From: Linanthus parryae
Taxonomy: Eukaryota; Streptophyta; Magnoliopsida; Ericales; Polemoniaceae
Reading direction: 5' to 3'
DNA: 64,000 nt
Assembly: GCA_023055425.1 (NCBI GenBank)
Contig: JALGPY010000001.1
Coordinates: 113,379,057 to 113,443,056, forward strand
This document shows positions 44,662-54,091 of this stretch, piece after piece. Numbering within the stretch: position 1 is the stretch's first letter; each line of letters opens with the position of its first letter. The notes beneath the pieces are model-generated. The model was given only the letters and a program-made list of their open reading frames with translations, was not told the DNA's origin and ran no database searches. The position numbers were made by a program, and so were the translations under genes.

Positions 44662-46652
44662 GGGGCTACACAATAAACAATATAAACCAGGCCAACTCTA
44701 TGATAAACCAAAAAACGTGGGGTGGCTGAAAAATACTGAAATAATCTGTAATGACCACCCCCACACTAATTCCGAACCATGTAGTCAATCTGTAAAATAT
44801 TCGCGCTTTTCCAACCGATCCTCCTCACTCCAAGGATGTCTAAATAGCACAGCGCGTCCTCCAGTAACCCTGTCAACCCAAAGTCCCCCATGTCGTGCGG
44901 AAAATTTACGCACTACGGCTCTCCTCCTGTGCTCACGGTGTAATGTCGTGAGTCACCGCCACACCGAAGTGTGCTGCCGTCACAATCTCACCCTCACTCA
45001 CCCTCAAATATAAAAATAAAGCTCATCTACTGTCAAATATGACAATTCTGCTCTACCCCAGAAAATCCCCCTCAACTCAACTCCCTCGTGCCATGACGTG
45101 TAGGAAAGGTAAAAAATACTAACAATGATGCGAGTATCAAAAAACGGCTTCCTAGGTCAAACGGTTACCAAGAAAAGGGTTAATGGATCAACGGGGCTCA
45201 CTAGTGGACCTAAGGCGCGAGACAGGACGTGAGGTCCCCTATGGCCTATCACTCCACCAAATGATGTGGTGACCGTGATGGCGGGTTGACGACTACCTGG
45301 TGACGGTGGTCTGGCAGCTAGTCGGATACATTGCTCGGGAGACAGCTACTTGCGTTTTCTGAAGTGTATTGGCTCTATTAACTCCCCTAGACAGATTCTC
45401 GCAGCTCTTCCTCACCTAAGTTCGTCCACTTCGGGAAATTTTCTATCATTAAACTCTCTCCAGTTTTAAGCTAAATCCTTCACCCAGTCTCAAAATTTTC
45501 AATTTTTTTTTTTTTTAATAATTTTTTTTTACAATTTTTTTTTTAAAAAAACGTTATGCAGTTACAACGCCACCACCCCCACACTGGATGGTGCCATGCC
45601 CTCATGGTACTAATCATCAGGCATATAATCTGGATTGAATGAGCTGGCTTGCCTCATCGAATGGAAACAACTGGTAGTATATGCAGAAAAATAAAGCGAG
45701 AGACAGAAATTGAACCTGTGCACCCGGAGTCAGTTCTTACAGGTGCGGAATTTCTCGCAGATTCTGGTGGAGCAGGATCGGTGACCGGTCGCCAGAAAAT
45801 TTCTCGACGGAAGCTGTCAACCTTTCGGGCTCTGTGTGCGCTCTTCAAACGTGCAATCCCCGAGCACCATTGTGTTTGACAATGTGCTCCCATATGGTCG
45901 AGTATACTTCCGTACACCGGGGTCGATTGCTCGGTTCTGCAGAATAACTGTTCCTGAAAAATCCCCAACTCGTACGATTCCCTGTGACGGTCGAGTGTGC
46001 CAGAACACACCGGGGTCGATTCTTCAAGATTTTGAAAATCTGCCTTTCCTTCTACGAAATTTTCTGAATTCGCTTCAAACTCCACGGGTCTGTGTATGGA
46101 GGTAGAGAGAGAAAAATGGGGCAAAAACGTGCTGTTGTCCGAAAAAAATATTTTTTTTTTCTTCTTCTGCCTGCGTATATACGCAGTACTGCGTATATAC
46201 GCAAACAGGGAGCAATTTGAAAAAAAGTTTTTTTTTTTTTTTTTTCAAAATCCTGAAATTTTCGCTGCTGACTGCGTTAGGTCTGCGTATATACGCAAGC
46301 AGCAGGTAAAAAAAAAAAATCAAAATTCTGAAATTTTACTGCAGGCTGCGTATATACGCAGCAGCCTGCGTATATACGCAGCAGCCTGCGTATATACGCA
46401 GGCAGCAGGTAATTTTTTTTTTTTTTCAAACATAATTTTTTTTCTCTCTACTCCTTTTTGTTCTCGTTTTCTGCTCTGCTGTATCTGCACATGCTCAATT
46501 CAAAGTCAATACCCACTCATCTTACCTCTCTCAAAATTCAAAACTGAAAATAAAACTTGAAATAATTTAAACTAACTTACTACGTTGGGTTGCCTCCCAA
46601 CCAGCGCTTGTAATTTACGGTCGACGGCCCGACCCAGTTACCTCATGTTTGC
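43943..46652 (-). other. Athila-like element 3' non-coding region
   Basis: About 2.7 kb between the coding region and the 3' LTR, where complete Athila elements carry an env-like region. No credible frame is present. It includes a TTTGCTCGTCCCGAGCAAA inverted repeat (43957-43975), a TA run (44070-44084), a T run (44622-44659), several other T/A runs and a palindrome cluster at 46170-46402. Confidence 0.7.
46170..46402. repeat. Cluster of six GCGTATATACGC palindromes (3' non-coding region)
   Basis: Cores start at 46173, 46191, 46285, 46348, 46368 and 46388. The last three form a 20-bp tandem (GCAGCCTGCGTATATACGCA). Homopolymer T or A runs separate the groups. Confidence 0.95.
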
Positions 46653-47678
46653 TCAAGGGACGTCAAAATCGCCAGGCCTGACGTCCGCTTCCGGGCCGAG
46701 ATATGGCTTGACCCGGTTTCCGCTCACTCTGCAAGTTGTACTGTCATGCTGATTCCCCAATTCAACTGCCTCCCATGAAAGTACCTCTTTGATGATAACC
46801 GGTCCTGACCACTGAGATCTCAATTTTCCCGGGAAAAACTGCTTCCGAGAATCGTAGAGACGTATTTTCTGACCTACTTGAAACTGCTTTGGCTGTGCTG
46901 AAGTTTGATGGCTCGGGAGCGGTCTAACCTCTCGGGTCGGTGGCTCCTTGAGTGACGGGACCAGGGCCAATTTCTGTCCACCTTTTTCGTCCAGCTGTAA
47001 AGTGGTCCGGTTTTCGGCTTGCATGGCCTGCTCCTCCTGGAATCTCTCCTCGTTCTCTCTGTCCACTCTGTTAATCTCTGCCCATAGCTCATCCATCTCT
47101 TCGTTTTCCCAGCCTTCTTCGACTACCTCTACTGCGAAGATGTCTTCATGCTCGTAATAGTTTGGTAGTTGCAGATTTTTGAAAACATTGAACTTCACCT
47201 TGTCTTCATTGATCTGCATGGTCAGTTCTCCGCTCTTGCAGTTTATCATGGCTTCTCCGGTAGCCAAAAACGGTCTGCCCAGAGTGAGTGGCACGTCTCC
47301 TGCCTCCATGTCTAGAATCACAAAATCTGCCGGAAAAATCAATTCTCCGACTTTCACCAGAATATCTTCAATAACTCCGTAAGCCTGCTTCACGGATCTG
47401 TCCGCCATTTGCAGCTTGATTCTGGTGGGCCTGAGTTCACCGATTTTCAAAGTTTTGAAAATCGACAAAGGCATCAGATTGATACTGGCCCCTAGGTCAC
47501 ACAGAGCCTTTCCTGTGTAAGCATTACCTAGGGTCACCGGGATGACAAAACTGCCAGGGTCCTTCCTCTTCCTCGGTAGCCCATTCTTCACACAGTTGCT
47601 CACTTCTGCCGTCAGATTTATAGTCTCGAAATCGCTCATACGTTTCCGTCCGTACAAAATATCTTTGAGGAACTTGGC
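46653..47678 (-). CDS. Athila-like protease fused to integrase C-terminal tail
   Basis: The frame continues directly from gag after one stop codon (AKFLKDILYGRKRM...) and is open to 46653. Residues about 55-150 (counting from 47657) form a retropepsin-like domain with the active-site block CDLGASINLMPLSIF and the later GRPFLATGEAMI. A charged linker follows. From about residue 265 the sequence is VGQKIRLYDSRKQFFPGKL...WSGPVIIKEVL...VSGNRVKPYLG, which corresponds to the extreme C-terminus of Athila integrase. Thus about 1000 codons of RT, RNase H and integrase are missing, without breaking the frame. If expressed it would need stop-codon readthrough or an internal start. Confidence 0.82.
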   Translation of the reverse strand, partial: AKFLKDILYGRKRMSDFETINLTAEVSNCVKNGLPRKRKDPGSFVIPVTLGNAYTGKALCDLGASINLMPLSIFKTLKIGELRPTRIKLQMADRSVKQAYGVIEDILVKVGELIFPADFVILDMEAGDVPLTLGRPFLATGEAMINCKSGELTMQINEDKVKFNVFKNLQLPNYYEHEDIFAVEVVEEGWENEEMDELWAEINRVDRENEERFQEEQAMQAENRTTLQLDEKGGQKLALVPSLKEPPTREVRPLPSHQTSAQPKQFQVGQKIRLYDSRKQFFPGKLRSQWSGPVIIKEVLSWEAVELGNQHDSTTCRVSGNRVKPYLGPEADVRPGDFDVP

Positions 47679-49328
47679 TTAAGTGGGCATCTTTGCCAAC
47701 GCCTCCGCAAAGGGTATGTTGATCTTCAGCTGTTTGAACATCTCGAGAAACCTGGCGTAGTCCTTGCTGTCGTCCCTCTTTCGTGTTCGCAAGGGGTACG
47801 GCACCTCCTTGGAGACAGGTACCGTTTCTGCATCTGTCTCGTTCTGCACTGCATCCTGCTCAACCGAGCCCTTCGGTTGGGGGCGGTCGACTGTGCTGTT
47901 ATCCTGGCCCGACAAGTTGCGTTCTACTTCTTTCGAATTTTCTGCGCGTGCGTGGCTGGGATACGGTGGATCCTGCAGTGCCAATCCACTCCGAGTGGAG
48001 ATAGCATTGATCTGAGCCCGTGGATTATTTACTGTATTCGAGGGTAGGTTTCCTGGCGGTCTTTCTGTTAGCTGTTGTGCTAACTGCCCCACTTGTACTT
48101 CCAAAGCGCGCAGTGACGTTTTGGTTGTCTGCATGTCGGCTGACAGGGCGTCCATATGTGCAAACCGGGACTCCATGGTATGAAACATGGACTCGATTTT
48201 CTTCATCTGAGCATCGTACTGTTGTGGAGATGGGCCCGACTGAGCATGCGGTGTCGGTGCCACCTGCTGGGCCGGTGGCATGTGCTGGAATCCCGGTACA
48301 TAAACTGCGGAATTCGTGTTTCCGTAACGGAACCCGGGATGATCTCTCGTACCCGGTCTGTACCGGCTCGGGTCCCACTGCTGCTGTACGTAACTGGCAT
48401 CTTCGTATCTGAGCCCCTCAATGGCTGTGTCCAAATCTGCCCCGTCCACCACTGCATCAGTTGAGTAAACTTTCTTGACCAAATCTTGAACGATCTTGGC
48501 CAGATTGTCTATCCGGTCGTCTTCCACTGGCTCGGCTCGGGCCGTGATCCTGCGATCGTCAAACAGGCGAGTGTCCTGTTTGGCTAATTGCTTCATCAGC
48601 TCATAGGCACCGTCCTTGTCCACATGGTATAGAAAATTTCCTCCGGCTTCTCGGTCAATCCTGTCAGCACTCTCCCTGTCTAGGGCATGGTAGAATACCT
48701 GCAGGATCTTCGGGTCTCCAAAACCGTGGTTCGGGCATCTTTTCACAAGTCTCATCAATCTGTCCCATGCGTCTACCACCGTCTCTCCCGTCTTCTGTTT
48801 GAACGACAAAATCTCGCTTTGTAATTGAATGACCCGGGAGGCGGGGTAAAATTTGGCCAGAAAATCGGTGACACACCCCTCCCATGTAGTGATCGATCTG
48901 GGTGGACAGGATTCGAGCCAGTCGTTGGCTACTCCGTACAGGCAGTATGGAAAGAGTATTACCATGAGCGCCTCGGCTCCAACTCCCTTATACCGGACTT
49001 TGTTGCAATAGTCCTCAAACTTCCCGATGAAGTCATTTGGATCTTCGTCAGCTTTGCCATGGAATGGGCAGAGGGTCTGAACAGTCTGGATGGTGGATGG
49101 TTTTATGTCGAAGTGTTCTGCGGTGATCTCGGGCACCACAATAGCTCGTTCATGCCCCCCCGTGGGGACTTCGAAATTCTCCACCAACGCCTTCCCAGAC
49201 CGGTTGTACGTCCTCTGGTTGCTCCGGGCAGCAAGGCCCGCTGTGATCAGATCTTCGATGTACCGAGCCATCTCGGCTGTAGTACGTGTCTCGGGCAGCT
49301 CTGGCGTTTTCTCGGTATTGTCGCCCAT
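47679..49328 (-). CDS. Athila-like gag protein, 549 aa
   Basis: The ATG at 49328 opens an intact frame. After an N-terminal region (MARYIEDLITAGLAARSNQR) comes the Retrotrans_gag-type capsid domain, with FIGKFEDYCNKVRYKGV, WLESCPPRSITTWEGCVTDFLAKFYP and CPNHGFGDPKILQVFYHALD (about residues 95-240). The C-terminal half is Pro/Gln-rich with a short coiled segment (MKKIESMFHTMESRFAHMDA). No CCHC knuckle is visible, which is usual for Athila gag. It ends at TAA 47681-47679, in frame with the protease ORF. Gag would form the virus-like particle. Confidence 0.88.
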   Translation of the reverse strand: MGDNTEKTPELPETRTTAEMARYIEDLITAGLAARSNQRTYNRSGKALVENFEVPTGGHERAIVVPEITAEHFDIKPSTIQTVQTLCPFHGKADEDPNDFIGKFEDYCNKVRYKGVGAEALMVILFPYCLYGVANDWLESCPPRSITTWEGCVTDFLAKFYPASRVIQLQSEILSFKQKTGETVVDAWDRLMRLVKRCPNHGFGDPKILQVFYHALDRESADRIDREAGGNFLYHVDKDGAYELMKQLAKQDTRLFDDRRITARAEPVEDDRIDNLAKIVQDLVKKVYSTDAVVDGADLDTAIEGLRYEDASYVQQQWDPSRYRPGTRDHPGFRYGNTNSAVYVPGFQHMPPAQQVAPTPHAQSGPSPQQYDAQMKKIESMFHTMESRFAHMDALSADMQTTKTSLRALEVQVGQLAQQLTERPPGNLPSNTVNNPRAQINAISTRSGLALQDPPYPSHARAENSKEVERNLSGQDNSTVDRPQPKGSVEQDAVQNETDAETVPVSKEVPYPLRTRKRDDSKDYARFLEMFKQLKINIPFAEALAKMPT

Positions 49329-49440
49329 CCTGAAAAAGTAGAGATCTCAAGAGCAGTGAGATAACAGAAAAATAAAAAAAAAATAAAAAAAAATAAAAAC
49401 TCTGAAAATTAATTCGGATTACTAAATAAACCCTAAAAAG

Positions 49441-49458
49441 TCCCCGGCAACGGCGCCA
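49441..49458 (-). other. Primer binding site, Athila type
   Basis: On the - strand TGGCGCCGTTGCCGGGGA lies six bases after the 5' LTR end. This sequence is characteristic of Athila-group elements, reported to be primed by tRNA-Asp. Confidence 0.85.
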
Positions 49459-49464
49459 AAAACT

Positions 49465-51586
49465 TGATGCGCAATTTAGCGTGCTATTCGCAAGTATACG
49501 AATCAAGTAATATAGAGAGTATTTTCGACTCGGATTATCGATCCCACAGGGACTTTGCAGGTTTTTCTAGTAATCAGTTTTAACGAACAGAGTGTAAAAA
49601 GGAGGAATATTTTGAGAGTTTGTAACTACGAACTAAGTACTGAACGTAAATAACTGAAACGTAAATATTTTTGTGAAAGTTTTCTGAATAATCTTAAGGT
49701 TGTAAAACTAGGGTTTGAAATACTAGGTCCCGGGATCCCCAAGGGTTTCTTCAGATTTTCGTTCTTTGTTTGACATGAAAACACACAGCAGTCTCGTTAT
49801 CCGTGCCACGTACCAATTGTGCAGTATCTTTTCTTTTCCTGCACGTTATCACAATCCTGCAGACTGTCGGATTCCTGTTAAGCTGCCAAAATCTGCAGTC
49901 TCGTTCTAAGGCTGCTAGGGTTTCTAACCTGTCCTGATGGCCCGGGTCAGATTCTCTAACAGTTGGTCTCAACGATTTCAGGCTAGTCCTAACTCCCCTT
50001 CGCTAGTCGGCCCATCGGGGTAAGGTGCTAAATTCTGTCTTCTCTTCCTAACCCTAACCAGACGTTTTCACCTACCGGCTCGGGTCTGTAGCAATTCTGG
50101 TTCGCGACTCCGATCATGCATAAACAGTAAAATTCAAAGACAGAATAACTGATAAAGCTGCTGATATTAAAATAGTACGATCATGAATTCATAGTCAAAA
50201 CATAGAACGAATCTCTAAAACGAAACCCTAGGTTCACCGAGAACCTAGGTAAAAGTTTAGCTACTGAAATTCATAACGTAGATAACACAGTTTTTGAATA
50301 AGAGAGAAGAAGAGCAAACGGGTGTCTTGAATCTGGATTCACGTTTCCGTGCTCTCCCGGGATGCTCGGTCTTCTCCTTCGGTTGTGCTGTCTTGTGTTG
50401 TGTCTTCGTGATGTCCTCAAAACGAGTCTGGACGAGTCTTTAAATAGTGTTGTTTCCCGAAAACGCTTGTGCTCGAAATTACGGAATCTGCCATCGGTCC
50501 ACCGTCTTTGACCAAAAGTCAAAACTGGCTGCGTATATACGCAGGGGTTGCGTATATACGCAACCAAGGCCCAACCAACAACCTCCACCACCCTCACTGC
50601 CTGCGTATATACGCAGGGGCTGCGTATATACGCAGGTCGTGGGGGCTAGGTGGGGCCCACTTGGTCCTTTGGTGGGCCAGGTCTGGTCCCCTGGGTCCCA
50701 CTCTTCTGCTCGAAATCTCCGGTTTTCCTTCCTCGGTGTCTTCCTGCTTTCCCGTGCCCCCGTCTTGCGTTTTGACCCGAAACTTGTCAAAATTACCAAA
50801 ATACCCCTGGGTCAAAACCGCTCCGAATTCTGTCCAATATTGGCTCTGGCCATAGGAAAACTGCTGACTGAATTTGGGAGACAATCTGAACTTGACTCCA
50901 GAAACCCGGGCCCGGTGCCAAAATGACCAAAATACCCCTAGGCCAAAACTGTCCCGGAAATCGTCACGAACATGAAATAGTTGCTCCTGACTCCGGGCAC
51001 CGGGACCCGAGACCCCTTACTCGGGCGTGGCCTGACTGGGACCCACACGTGACGGGAGTCGGTTTTTCGGCCGGACTCCGTTTCAGCATTATAACCTGTT
51101 TTCGGAAAGCCCTTGACGTCTCCGTTCTTTTGCCCCCGGTTTCACTTCAAAATTCCAAGTCAAACTCAAGATATTGTCAACCGAGCGCGTCCCGGCGATT
51201 CTCGGTTTTGGCGTTTTCAGCTTCCTCGGTCGGTTTTCACTGCTCGTTTTTCCTCCAGTCTTTCCGTTTTCCATTCCACTCTCCCTTGTACCAGTCTCGG
51301 TCGAATCCTGTCCCGAGCATTTTCTGCACGTTTCCCGAGGTGATCCCGGTTCTGTCTCGGCACGCATCCCAATGCACTTTCCGAACCTGTTCCTGAAAAA
51401 GCATGAAAAAAACCCGCGATCATATCTAATAAAAGTACAAAACATGCAGAAATTCACGAAGAGCAAATAAACGTCTCGTTCCTAAAACCGAGGCTTTCCG
51501 AGGGTGAATTCTGGCTAAAACACGGCTTTCCAACACAAAGACACGTCTTTTCAGGCTATAAAATAACCCCTATTTGGGCGTTATCA
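49465..51586 (-). repeat. 5' LTR of the Athila-like element
   Basis: Near-identical partner of 41805-43929. It carries four GCGTATATACGC cores at 50531, 50550, 50603 and 50622, and a TATTTAAA box near 50438-50446 downstream of them in the sense of transcription. Confidence 0.94.
50529..50636. repeat. Cluster of four GCGTATATACGC palindromes (5' LTR)
   Basis: The positions and spacing match the 3' LTR cluster. Substitutions in the flanks (for example GGGGCTGCG in place of GGGCCTGCG) shorten the outer arms of the fourth copy but leave every 12-bp core intact. Confidence 0.95.
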
Positions 51587-51591
51587 AGAAC

Positions 51592-52826
51592 CAAGAAACT
51601 GGCAACATCCAGAAGTACTCTTCCTATCCACTTTGTATCCTGCAAAATCTGCATCTGAATAACCACTCAACATAAATTTAGATTTCCTTGGATACCAAAG
51701 CCCCAAGTCTTTGGTTCCATTCAAATATCTAAAAATCCTCTTGACAGCAGTTAAATGACTTTCCTTAGGATCTGCCTGAAATCTTGCACACATGCAAACA
51801 CTAAACATAATATCAGGTCTACTAGAAGTTAAGTACATAAGTGATCCAATCATACCTCTATACTCCTTTTGATTTACACTCTTACCATTTGAATCCTTGT
51901 CTAATGATAGTGATGGACTCATAGGAGTTTTGAGTACCTTGGACTGTGTCATATTGAACTTGTTTTAGACCACAAAGAGCTTTGTCTAATTTTTAAACAT
52001 GATCAGGGAAGTTTTCATCTTCAAAACCAGGAGGTTGAGCTACAAAAACATCTTCTTGTAAATAACCATTCAGAAAAGCACATTTGACATTCATTTGGTA
52101 AAGCTTCATGTGATTGTGAGATGCAAATGCAAGGAGTATTCTAATAGATTCTAACCTGGCAACAGGAGAAAATGTCTCATCATAGTCTATACATTCTTCT
52201 TGATTGTATCCATGTGCCACAAGTCTGGCTTTGTTCCTTGCCACTTTGTCATTCTCATCAAACTTATTTCTGAACACCCATCTGGTTCCTATAATTGATT
52301 TCTCTTTTGGTCTGGGAACCAGATTCCATACCTTGTTTCTTTCAAATTCACTCAGCTTACTTTGCATTGCAATGATCCAGTCTGCATCTTCCCGTGCTTC
52401 TTTTGTATTCTTAGGCTCAATCAATGATACAAAAGCACTAAAAGCACACAAGTTCTTCAACTGTCCTCTTGTCTGAGTTCCAGTTGTTGGATCAGATATG
52501 ATATTGTCAGTTGGATGGTCTGCAAGATACTTAAACTTCTTCCTTGGTTTCCAGGAATATGTTCCTTCAAGGCTTTGAATTCTTGAAACTGTTGAGGGAG
52601 CATCGTAGAAAGTTTCAGTTTCAGTCTCAAGGCTTTGAGATTTTGGCTCTGCAAGAGGTTCAAGGCCTTGAGATTCTACTGATTGATTCTGTACTTTAGT
52701 TTTGCCTTTGTCCTCTTTCACAACATCATCATCAGACTCATGCTTGTTTAAATTGAGATCTGCAAAACTTTCACTCAGAGAATCCTTAGTACTTTCATCA
52801 AAAATCACATGAATACTCTCATCCAC
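51592..52826 (-). pseudogene. Sirevirus reverse transcriptase (YVDD region deleted) and RNase H N-terminus
   Basis: The RT entry motifs WIIAMQSKLSEFERNKVW, IGTRWVFRNKFDE, LVAHGYNQEECIDYDETFSP and MNVKCAFLNGYL are present. At the CGLKQ motif (about 51965) the sequence jumps to MTQSKVLKTPMSP, which normally lies ~140 codons later. The deleted stretch includes the catalytic YVDD. RNase H then begins (RGMIGSLMYLTSSRPDI, YSDADFAGYKVDRKSTSG) and is cut at 51591 by the Athila-like element. Confidence 0.88.
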
Positions 52827-52829
52827 AAT

Positions 52830-53794
52830 ATTGTTTTTCTATTGTAAATTCTATAAGCTTTGCTAGTTTGAGAATATCGAAGAAATACACCTTCATCACT
52901 TCTAGCATCAAACCTACCAAGATTGTCTCTACCATTATTATGCACAAAACAAATACAACCAAAAGGTTTGAAATAAGAAACACTAGGCTTCCTGCCTTTA
53001 AACAGTTCATAAGGAGTCTTTTTCAAAATAGGCCTAATCAAACATCTATTCAGCACATAATTGGCAGTATTAACAGCTTCTGCCCACAAGAACTTTGGCA
53101 AATTAATTTCAAGTAGCATGGTTCTAGACATATCCTCAAGTGTCCTATTTTTCCTCTCAAATACTCCAATTTGCTGTGGAGTTCTAGGTGCAGAAAAGTT
53201 GTGTGATATGCCATTCTTTGCACAAAATAAATCAAAGTCAAGCTGATCAAATTCCCTAGACTTCTAATAGATGCAACAGGCAAGTTTTTCATAGTTTGAA
53301 GCTCTTTGCATAGTTTAGAAAATTCAGATAAGGCTTCAGTTTTGTCTCTAATAAACTTAACCCATGTAAACCTAGAATAATTATATACTATCGCAAGCAT
53401 ATACCTCTTACCTTTTGGAGTCTGAACTATCATAGGACCACACAAGTCGATATGCAACAGTTCTAAGGGTCTAGAAGTACTTACAAAGTTCTTTTGCTTG
53501 AATGAGCTTCTTGTTTGTTTACCTTGTACACATGCCTTGCAGATCTCATCATCTGAATTTTTTTGTGATGGTAATCCTCTTACCAAATCTTTTGAGATGA
53601 TTTTTATTCAAGGTGTGTATGCTAATATGCCCAAGCTTTCTATGCCAAAGCTTTGGATCTTCCTTTAAGGCCTTGAGGCATTTCAACTTGTCACCTGCAA
53701 TACTTTTAGTACTCATAGCATATAAATTATATGATCTAGGAGCAGTGAGTATGCAATCTCCAGATTTCTCATTTTGCACCACACATTTCTCATT
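52830..53794 (-). pseudogene. Sirevirus GAG-pre-integrase and integrase
   Basis: LWHRKLGHISIHTLNK and the CKACVQGKQTRSSF block mark GAG-pre-integrase. Integrase continues with LLHIDLCGPMIVQTPKGKRYMLAIV and later the EAVNTANYVLNR and PFGCICFVHNN motifs. Frameshifts near 53605, 53260 and 52840 split it into four frames. The second catalytic Asp region is disrupted by the 53260 shift. Confidence 0.85.
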
Positions 53795-54091
53795 TTAAAA
53801 TATAGCTTTAAAACCTTTGTGACATAACTGAGAAATACTAAGAAGATTATATTTAAGTCCATCCACAAGATAAACATCAGAGATAGAGTTGGTAGAACCA
53901 TTACAAATACTACCTATACCAATAATATAGCATTTTTCTTTGTCACCAAGTGTAATTGTTCCTCCAGATTTCTCTGCGAGCTCAGTAAAAAGAGACTTCT
54001 TTCCACTCATATGTCTGGAACAGCCACTGTATAATATCCATTTTTGATCTTTCAAGGCCTTGGTGACATCCTGCAAAATTAAGTCATTGCC
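53795..54091 (-). pseudogene. Sirevirus protease, active site altered
   Basis: WILYSGCSRHMSG occupies the position of the aspartic protease active site, which in this family normally reads DSGCSRHM. The catalytic Asp is replaced by Tyr. The domain continues with ITLGDKEKCYIIGIGSI and YNLLSISQLC. The frame is contiguous with gag apart from the stop near 54092. Confidence 0.85.

Larger units (their letters stand above)
41805..51586 (-). mobile_element. Athila-like Ty3/gypsy derivative, non-autonomous, nested in the Sirevirus
   Basis: LTRs of 2125 and 2122 bp (41805-43929, 49465-51586) begin TGATGCGC and end GTTATCA in + coordinates. AGAAC flanks both sides (41800-41804, 51587-51591). The primer site matches the Athila type. 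On the - strand it encodes gag, then protease joined to the tail of integrase, followed by a ~2.7-kb non-coding stretch. RT, RNase H and the integrase core are absent. About 20 differences between the LTRs were seen by eye, so it is the youngest layer of the nest. Confidence 0.94.

Noticed and set aside
44428..44673. Lys-rich open frame on the - strand
   Set aside because: Product of a poly(A)/poly(T) run in the Athila-like non-coding region.
42870..46402. Regular short palindromic repeats that might suggest a CRISPR array
   Set aside because: Spacing is irregular, copies sit in LTRs and non-coding DNA of a plant retrotransposon, and there are no cas genes.
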